Shown in pieces: positions 8,144-11,874 of a DNA stretch of 11,874 bases (position 1 is the first letter of the stretch; the number at the start of each line of letters is the position of its first letter). The DNA is from Verrucomicrobiota bacterium (GTDB lineage Bacteria > Verrucomicrobiota > Verrucomicrobiia > Limisphaerales > UBA1096). Where the stretch lies: positions 1 through 11,874 of the forward strand of contig JASLKI010000194.1 in NCBI GenBank assembly GCA_030747575.1, read 5' to 3'. The translations under genes and the position numbers were made by a program. The notes beneath the pieces were generated by a model. It saw nothing but the letters and a program-made list of their open reading frames with translations. It did no database searches and was not told where the DNA came from.

Positions 8144-8147
8144 TTAA

Positions 8148-8175
8148 TTCAAACGACTGTTTGAAACATGCGTTT
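8148..8175. promoter_or_regulatory. tandem TetR-type operators (AAAC-N4-GTTT twice)
   Basis: The 18-bp inverted repeat TTCAAACGACTGTTTGAA (arms 8148-8154 and 8159-8165, 4-nt centre) contains AAAC-GACT-GTTT at 8151-8162. A second AAAC-ATGC-GTTT lies at 8164-8175. The centres are 13 bp apart, slightly more than one helical turn. Together they fill the space between the predicted -10 box (8176-8181) and the regulator start codon, so a bound repressor would cover the transcription start. They are inferred to be bound by the adjacent TetR protein. Confidence 0.7.
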
Positions 8176-8204
8176 GTTTTAGGCGCCACCGCCCCGGCCG
8201 TCAA
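8176..8204 (-). promoter_or_regulatory. sigma70-like promoter of the efflux operon
   Basis: On the minus strand TTGACG (8204-8199) is separated by exactly 17 nt (8198-8182) from TAAAAC (8181-8176). A run of nine A (plus-strand T at 8208-8216) lies just upstream of the -35 box and resembles an UP element. Transcription would begin around 8168-8170, giving a leader of about 25 nt before the regulator ATG at 8143. This is predicted from the consensus only; it is supported by the spacing and by the operators lying at the expected start site. Confidence 0.65.
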
Positions 8205-8253
8205 CCCTTTTTTTTTGGCGTGCGCCGCCAAGCTCCACCTTTTTCCGGATTCT

Positions 8254-8293
8254 GCTTGGCCGGGGAGGATTCCGCTTGGCCAGGCGCTTGGCC
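8254..8293. repeat. cluster of three GCTTGGCC half-sites
   Basis: Three identical 8-mers, all in the same orientation, start at 8254, 8274 and 8286. The 20-nt and 12-nt steps put them near the same helix face for the first pair only. The cluster ends about 20 nt before the start codon of the DUF1080 gene. This is the densest group of the window-wide GCTTGGCCAAGC motif. Confidence 0.75.
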
Positions 8294-8313
8294 GGGGGCA
8301 CCCTCCTCGCATC

Positions 8314-9468
8314 ATGTGTTTCCACAAAAAGAGGAGCGTTTGTTTTGTCGCCGCTGTTTTATTGTCGACTGTGTCGGTAGCTGCCGCGGAGGACGGGTTT
8401 CGCCCGTTGTTTAACGGCAACGATCTCGGCGGCTGGGTGCCGGTGAACACCGCGCCGTCCACTTGGTCGGTGCGCGACGGGATGATCATTTGCTCTGGTA
8501 AGCCGACCGGCGAGTTGCGGACGGAGCGGATGTACCAAAACTTCATCATGGAGGTGGAGTGGCGGCACATGAAGACAAGGGGTAACGCAGGGATTTTTGT
8601 CTGGGCGGATGACATCACGGCGCGCGGGCAGCCGTTTCATCGCAGTATCGAGGTGCAGGTGCTTGAGAATGCCTACGGGAATTCCGGAGGCCACACGGTG
8701 CACGGCGACATTTTTCCGATCCACGGCGCGAAGATGACACCGATCAACGGCCGGGGCGGCAGCCGGGCGTTCCCGACGGAGTTTCGCTCCAAGCCAAGCC
8801 CGGAGTGGAACCATTACCGGATCGTCTGCGACGACGGGAACATCTCGCTGGCGGTCAACGGCAAGGTGGTGACGCGCGGCCAAGAGGCCAGCCCGCGCAA
8901 GGGCTACATCTGCCTCGAGTCGGAGGGCGGCGTGGTGCATTACCGCAACATGCGAATCAAGGAACTGCCGCCGACACCGCTTGAGGCGGGGCAGGTCGCC
9001 ATCGCCAATCGTGGCTATCGTTGTCTGTATACGGGCGTTGATTTTTCCGGCTGGCGTGCAACGGAGGGTTGGCGCTCGCAAAACTGGCAGTTTCGTTTTG
9101 ACGGAAAACCGGACGCAGCCGACAAGTCGCTCCAGACCGCCGAGTCGTTCGGTGATTTTGGCTTTATCTTCGACGTTCGCGTGTCGGGGGAGACCAAGCC
9201 GTGCACGGTTCAGCTTCGAGGCTCGGCGGCGGGGGCCGTCGCGATTGCACCTTCGTTGTACAAAGACGCCTTGGTTTTGAAGGGGCGCAACTGGAACCGT
9301 TTTGCGGGCGAGTTGCGCGGCGATAGGCTCAGCCTGAACCTAAACGGCAAGCCGATTTTTATCAGCAAAAATCTGGACGGCGTGCCGGCCAACGGGCCGC
9401 TGAAAATAGTGCCAAGCGGCCCGATCAATTTTGCGAATGTGTACGTTCGAGACTTGGCCAAGCGGTGA
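8314..9468 (+). CDS. secreted protein with two DUF1080 (3-keto-disaccharide hydrolase family) domains
   Basis: The 384-residue protein starts at ATG 8314. The start gives a signal peptide (MCFHKKRSVCFVAAVLLSTV, cleavage near A25), so it acts outside the cytoplasm. Residues about 28-216 form a good DUF1080 (PF06439) domain with a concanavalin-like beta-sandwich pattern: F-R-P-L-F-N-G-N-D-L-G-G-W at 29-41, W-S-V-R-D-G-M-I-I-C-S-G at 51-62, N-A-G-I-F-V-W at 91-97, S-I-E-V-Q-V-L-E-N at 111-119, E-W-N-H-Y-R-I-V at 164-171 and V-N-G-K-V-V at 181-186. Residues about 234-381 are a second, more divergent copy (CLYTGVDFSGW, then W-N-R-F-A-G-E-L and L-N-G-K-P-I-F). Family members include enzymes acting on 3-keto-glycosides; many relatives are uncharacterised carbohydrate-binding proteins. 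The frame stays open upstream to 8119, but that stretch crosses the operators and lacks a plausible protein. It is divergent from the efflux operon. No nearby dehydrogenase supports the 3-keto pathway here. Confidence 0.9.
   Translation: MCFHKKRSVCFVAAVLLSTVSVAAAEDGFRPLFNGNDLGGWVPVNTAPSTWSVRDGMIICSGKPTGELRTERMYQNFIMEVEWRHMKTRGNAGIFVWADDITARGQPFHRSIEVQVLENAYGNSGGHTVHGDIFPIHGAKMTPINGRGGSRAFPTEFRSKPSPEWNHYRIVCDDGNISLAVNGKVVTRGQEASPRKGYICLESEGGVVHYRNMRIKELPPTPLEAGQVAIANRGYRCLYTGVDFSGWRATEGWRSQNWQFRFDGKPDAADKSLQTAESFGDFGFIFDVRVSGETKPCTVQLRGSAAGAVAIAPSLYKDALVLKGRNWNRFAGELRGDRLSLNLNGKPIFISKNLDGVPANGPLKIVPSGPINFANVYVRDLAKR
9453..9463. repeat. last CTTGGCCAAGC copy, at the end of the DUF1080 gene
   Basis: This is an eleven-base match that encodes part of the C-terminal D-L-A-K-R of the DUF1080 protein. 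To its right I find no further CTTGGCC or GGCCAAG up to the window edge. Confidence 0.7.
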
Positions 9469-9604
9469 CGCTCCCCTGTGAAATCCTCCGTCGTCCTTTC
9501 TTTTTTTGTTTGCGGCTTGGGCGAGTGGCATCACTTCGTGTTTCTAAAGGACGGCGATCGAAAGGCTCACCCTGTTCTTCCGGTTGCGGCTTGGAAAACG
9601 GTGA

Positions 9605-9709
9605 TTAGCCGCTCTCCTTGAATTCCATCCAGTGCTCGGGGTTGTTGTCGTAGTAGAGATTTAGTTTGTCGCCATCCACCTCGAAGCCCTTGGACGAGGC
9701 GGCTGCCGG
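9605..9709 (-). pseudogene. C-terminal remnant of an unidentified gene
   Basis: On the minus strand, immediately after an in-frame TAA (9712-9710), 34 codons run to a TAA at 9607-9605. The stretch includes G-F-E-V-D-G-D-K-L-N-L-Y-Y-D-N-N-P-E-H-W-M-E-F-K-E-S-G. It is rich in aromatic and acidic residues, with GC-rich codon use like the left block, and reads like the natural end of a soluble protein domain. There is no start codon until a Met near the end and no coding sequence upstream, so it looks like the decayed tail of a lost gene. I do not recognise the family. Confidence 0.35.
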
Positions 9710-9740
9710 TTAAGGTGAAAACCGGGCTGAACCAGTTCAG
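9706..9740. repeat. two adjacent inverted repeats
   Basis: CCGGTT (9706-9711) and AACCGG (9720-9725) flank an 8-nt loop. Directly beside them CTGAAC-CA-GTTCAG (9727-9740) is a second perfect inverted repeat. They could be a structured RNA, an operator or chance. They sit at the broken end of the gene remnant. Confidence 0.4.
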
Positions 9741-9798
9741 GGCAGGAAGACAAACTCGGGGTTCACTTCAGCCAATGTTCATGGGGTTTTTTGAATAA

Positions 9799-10017
9799 TC
9801 AAATTGTTGGTGCCACTTCTGGTGCCACTTTTTTGAGGCCGTCGGTGGCATCGCGATAATCAGCCAGCCCGTCCCGCTCGATATTGGTGCAGACCGAATG
9901 CCTTCCTTTGACCTCTGAAAACGGAACCCGCCAAATCTCATCGTGCGGAATCAGAACCACCGAAATAGCTTTAATCGCTAACTGAATAAAGCTTGGAGGT
10001 ACACCGATTACCCCCAC
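9799..10017 (-). CDS. doubtful small ORF, possibly a recombinase C-terminal remnant
   Basis: A minus-strand frame of 72 codons starts at a GTG (10017) and ends at 9799. The first half (G-V-I-G-V-P-P-S-F-I-Q-L-A-I-K) resembles nothing I know and has no Shine-Dalgarno sequence. The second half, GLADYRDATDGLKKVAPEVAPTI, resembles the variable tail of tyrosine recombinases in some PVC bacteria, which often end in repeated VAP or VAQ units; this is an impression from memory, not an alignment. No catalytic Arg-His-Arg-Tyr residues are present, so at most this would be a relic. Confidence 0.25.
   Translation of the reverse strand: MGVIGVPPSFIQLAIKAISVVLIPHDEIWRVPFSEVKGRHSVCTNIERDGLADYRDATDGLKKVAPEVAPTI
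9809..9832. repeat. 12-bp tandem repeat
   Basis: GGTGCCACTTCT (9809-9820) is followed directly by GGTGCCACTTTT (9821-9832), with one mismatch. On the minus strand it encodes the V-A-P-E-V-A-P tail of the small ORF above. It lies where the base composition changes. Confidence 0.55.
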
Positions 10018-10111
10018 TTTGTCTGATTGCTTCGTTTAAAGATCAGTGAATCCCCTACAACATTTAATACTCCTTGAAACCTAACCTAATTGGGATGACG
10101 GTTCCCTCGCT

Positions 10112-10801
10112 ATGAAATCAATACTCGTTTCAATCGTTGCAGTCGTGGTGCTGGTGGGGTGTGGGGAGTCGCAGCAAAATCCTATTCACGACACCGATGG
10201 AGTGAAACTTGTTGAACCAGTAGTTGATGGCGCAATACTGGAACCGCCAGCAACCACCGTAACTCCGGCACAAGCACAGCCCTCTCCGCCGGTTGCCGGA
10301 AAGCCAGTGCAGCAACCATTTCCAACCGCAGAGGAAAATCGATCTAAACCCGTTGTCGAACCGGCACCACCAGCGAAGATTGGTAAAGAATTAAACCCGG
10401 AAACAGATCGTGCCTTGCGTGATGCCATTGCAAAAGGGGATATTGAATCGCTCAAACGGCAGTTGGCCTCTGGTGTGGATGTGAATTTGAAGGCTGCCCG
10501 AGGATGGACTCCATTGCATAATTCGGTTGATTCTGATAATAAGGAAATAGTTGAATTACTTATAAAGAATGGCGCGGACGTAAATGCAACACATAATGGA
10601 GGAGGGACTCCTTTGCATTGGGCTGCCAGAAAAGGTCAAAAAGAAATCGTCGAACTGCTTATCTCCAATGGTGCAAACGTGAATACACAGGATGAAGATG
10701 GAGGAACTCCTCTGTTTTATGCGTCGAACCCAGAAATCGCCGACCTCCTTCGCAAACACGGCGGCAAGACGGGTGAAGAATTGAAAGCTGCTGGCAACTA
10801 A
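10112..10801 (+). CDS. ankyrin-repeat lipoprotein
   Basis: The 229-residue protein starts at ATG 10112. It has a lipoprotein signal (MKSILVSIVAVVVLVGCGES; lipobox L-V-G-C, Cys17). A proline- and glutamine-rich, probably unstructured spacer follows (about 20-92). The C-terminal ankyrin domain has a degenerate first repeat at about 97-129 (A-L-R-D-A-I-A-K-G-D-I-E-S-L-K-R-Q-L) and consensus repeats at about 131-163 (G-W-T-P-L-H; E-I-V-E-L-L-I-K-N-G-A-D-V-N) and 165-197 (G-T-P-L-H-W-A-A-R-K-G). A shortened last repeat is at 198-217. The ending GGKTGEELKAAGN matches a tail I associate with many PVC-group ankyrin proteins. It is probably anchored to a membrane with the ankyrin stack as a protein-binding surface in the periplasm; the partner is unknown. 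Codon use is AT-richer than in the genes to the left. The downstream exported deacetylase-like gene begins 35 nt later, so the two may be co-transcribed. Confidence 0.9.
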   Translation: MKSILVSIVAVVVLVGCGESQQNPIHDTDGVKLVEPVVDGAILEPPATTVTPAQAQPSPPVAGKPVQQPFPTAEENRSKPVVEPAPPAKIGKELNPETDRALRDAIAKGDIESLKRQLASGVDVNLKAARGWTPLHNSVDSDNKEIVELLIKNGADVNATHNGGGTPLHWAARKGQKEIVELLISNGANVNTQDEDGGTPLFYASNPEIADLLRKHGGKTGEELKAAGN

Positions 10802-10836
10802 ACCAACCCACTCCACCACTTGAACGCCACAGACCT

Positions 10837-11874
10837 ATGAAACACCTCCTACTAACAACAATCGCAGCCTTGCTTTTGGGTGCCAGTACGGTTGAAGTGT
10901 TTGGTGAGGAAAAAAGGCAGAAACAGATTGCTTCTTCAAACAAGGAGTTAACAGGTTCCATAAACGGAGGGACTGTTTTCGTAACTTTGGTTTCCCATTT
11001 TGATCGACCCTGGACAATGAGTTCAAAGGATTTAACAGCCTTGCAAACGTTAACCAAGAACCACCCAAAAGTGCGTTGGACCCATCTCTTCAATCCGGTC
11101 TCCTATACCACTCCCACTCCACTCTTAGAAAACATAGAAACTTTCCTCAAAGAATCACAAAAAAAACACTTTGCTGAAATTGGCGTGCATCTGCACATGT
11201 ACCAAACCTTTGTTGAAGGTGCCGGAGTTGAGTTTAGGATCAAACCCAGCGTGTCTGCAAAACAAGCCAAAGGCAGCTTTGACAGATCGGGTTACAGTGT
11301 CCCCATGTCTGCCTATACTGGTGAAGAAATATTGCTGATGCTCGATTTTACGCTGGCTCAGTTCAAGTCCCGGGGATTCGGCGTGCCAAAAACATTCTGT
11401 GCAGGTTTTTATACGACAAGCTTAGAACTGCAAAACAAGATCGCTTTGAAGGGTTTTACCTCTAGTGCAGCTGCATTTCCTCCTGGAAAGGAAGTAGGCT
11501 CTCAATATGCACCTTCTTGGCACGAATTAGCAGGTTGGGATACTAGCGTCACGATTCGCTCTGTTCCTTACAGAATCTCGAAAACTACAATTTTGCCAAC
11601 CGGTACCCAGCCATTTATCCAAACGGTTGATGGAAATCCATTGGTGGAAATTCCACAAAACTGTAAGATAGACTGGATGGTTACTGCTGAGGATATGAAG
11701 ATGATTATCAACCACCACGTTCAATTTGCTAAAAAAGGCAAGTCAACCGCTGTCTGTTTGGCAATTCACGAAGGTAGCGCTGATCGTTATTTCACCAAAT
11801 TTAACGATGTGCTTGAATATGTTGATGACTTATCCGCAAACCGAAATGCGCAAGTAAAAGTTCGGTACGCAACC
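10837..11874 (+). CDS. exported NodB/polysaccharide-deacetylase-like protein, C-terminus outside window
   Basis: From the ATG at 10837 the frame is open for 346 codons to the window edge. A signal peptide (MKHLLLTTIAALLLGASTVE, cleavage near residue 23) indicates export. After a short spacer a strand-like T-V-F-V-T-L-V-S-H-F-D-R-P-W begins at about 46. The key signal is E-I-G-V-H-L-H at 114-120, the H-x-H metal-ligand motif of the NodB (CE4-like) barrel. K-T-F-C-A-G-F-Y follows at 185-192, where relatives often have a substrate-binding F-R-A-G. A late C-L-A-I-H-E at 307-312 resembles the catalytic-histidine strand. The usual first motif T-F-D-D-G is absent; S-H-F-D may stand in for it. So it could be a polysaccharide or sugar deacetylase, a non-catalytic relative, or another metal-dependent barrel. 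The AT-rich codon use matches the ankyrin gene 35 nt upstream. The superfamily call is tentative. Confidence 0.55.
   Translation, partial: MKHLLLTTIAALLLGASTVEVFGEEKRQKQIASSNKELTGSINGGTVFVTLVSHFDRPWTMSSKDLTALQTLTKNHPKVRWTHLFNPVSYTTPTPLLENIETFLKESQKKHFAEIGVHLHMYQTFVEGAGVEFRIKPSVSAKQAKGSFDRSGYSVPMSAYTGEEILLMLDFTLAQFKSRGFGVPKTFCAGFYTTSLELQNKIALKGFTSSAAAFPPGKEVGSQYAPSWHELAGWDTSVTIRSVPYRISKTTILPTGTQPFIQTVDGNPLVEIPQNCKIDWMVTAEDMKMIINHHVQFAKKGKSTAVCLAIHEGSADRYFTKFNDVLEYVDDLSANRNAQVKVRYAT

Larger units (their letters stand above)
8144..8313. other. divergent intergenic control region
   Basis: The 170 nt between the regulator and the DUF1080 gene hold the efflux promoter and operators at the left. 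At the right are three close GCTTGGCC half-sites (8254-8261, 8274-8281, 8286-8293). I see no convincing promoter or Shine-Dalgarno sequence for the rightward gene. Confidence 0.7.
9469..10111. other. gene-poor transition region
   Basis: These 643 nt separate the GC-rich left block from the AT-richer right block. They contain a T-rich stretch just after the DUF1080 stop (9497-9511) without a convincing terminator hairpin, a short coding remnant (9605-9709, minus), two short palindromes (9706-9740) and a doubtful small minus-strand ORF with a tandem repeat (9799-10017). I cannot identify a clear promoter for the ankyrin gene in its last 100 nt, though the AT-rich CATTTAATACT around 10061-10071 could hold a -10 element. 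Confidence 0.6.

Noticed and set aside
8119..8313. Upstream extension of the DUF1080 frame to an earlier ATG
   Set aside because: It would run through the predicted promoter and operators of the efflux operon and put 65 non-family residues before a normal signal peptide. ATG 8314 is the natural start.
9497..9511. T-rich stretch after the DUF1080 stop as an intrinsic terminator
   Set aside because: No stable GC-rich hairpin immediately precedes it.
9586..9612. GCGGCT...AGCCGC inverted repeat as a terminator for the remnant gene
   Set aside because: It has a six-base stem with a 15-nt loop, overlaps the remnant stop codon and has no T-run on the minus strand, so chance is more likely.
10659..11093. 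Minus-strand frame of 144 codons across the ankyrin and deacetylase-like genes
   Set aside because: It is antisense to two genes with clear export signals and, in one case, ankyrin motifs. No family resemblance.
1..11874. CRISPR array, tRNA, rRNA, insertion sequence or retron-like element
   Set aside because: I found no regularly spaced 20-40 nt repeats, cloverleaf, transposase motif, terminal inverted repeats with target duplication or reverse-transcriptase motif. The GCTTGGCC copies are too short and irregular to be a CRISPR.

Overview
The window looks like a chromosome segment of a PVC-group bacterium, most likely Verrucomicrobiota (inference). The grounds are a secreted type I sulfatase, a secreted protein with two DUF1080 (3-keto-disaccharide hydrolase family) domains, a lipoprotein-anchored ankyrin protein whose tail ends in a GGKTGEELKAAGN-type sequence, and the near absence of Shine-Dalgarno sequences. 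No rRNA, tRNA or marker gene is present to fix the taxonomy.

Positions 1-8143 (minus strand, GC-rich) read as one compact transcription unit. In transcription order it holds: a TetR/AcrR regulator (7484-8143); a TolC/NodT-type outer-membrane lipoprotein (6060-7484); a HlyD-type periplasmic adaptor (4835-6079); an AcrB-like RND permease (1656-4838); a secreted sulfatase (145-1599); and the first 46 codons of radC (1-139), which runs off the left edge. The first four genes overlap by 1, 20 and 4 nt, so they form a complete tripartite efflux pump with its own regulator. A strong sigma70-like promoter (TTGACG, 17 nt, TAAAAC) lies just upstream of the regulator. Two tandem AAAC-N4-GTTT inverted repeats cover the expected transcription start, a textbook layout for autorepression that would control the whole pump operon.

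Positions 8144-8313 are the divergent control region. Positions 8314-9468 (plus strand) encode the exported two-domain DUF1080 protein.

Positions 9469-10111 carry no convincing intact gene. They hold a short C-terminal gene remnant, a doubtful small minus-strand ORF ending in a 12-bp tandem repeat, and two short palindromes. From about 9.8 kb to the right edge the DNA is visibly more AT-rich. It carries an ankyrin-repeat lipoprotein (10112-10801) and, 35 nt downstream, an exported protein that looks like the NodB/polysaccharide-deacetylase superfamily (10837 to the edge, incomplete).

The most striking signal that no gene explains is a short palindrome, GCTTGGCCAAGC, and its half-sites. It is repeated throughout positions 1-9468, inside and between genes, and its 7-mer core CTTGGCC/GGCCAAG does not occur after 9468. 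It behaves like a genome-wide highly iterated palindrome, and its loss coincides with the composition change. I found no convincing new defence or other multi-gene system. The best candidates for novelty are this repeat and the ankyrin/deacetylase-like pair at the right edge.
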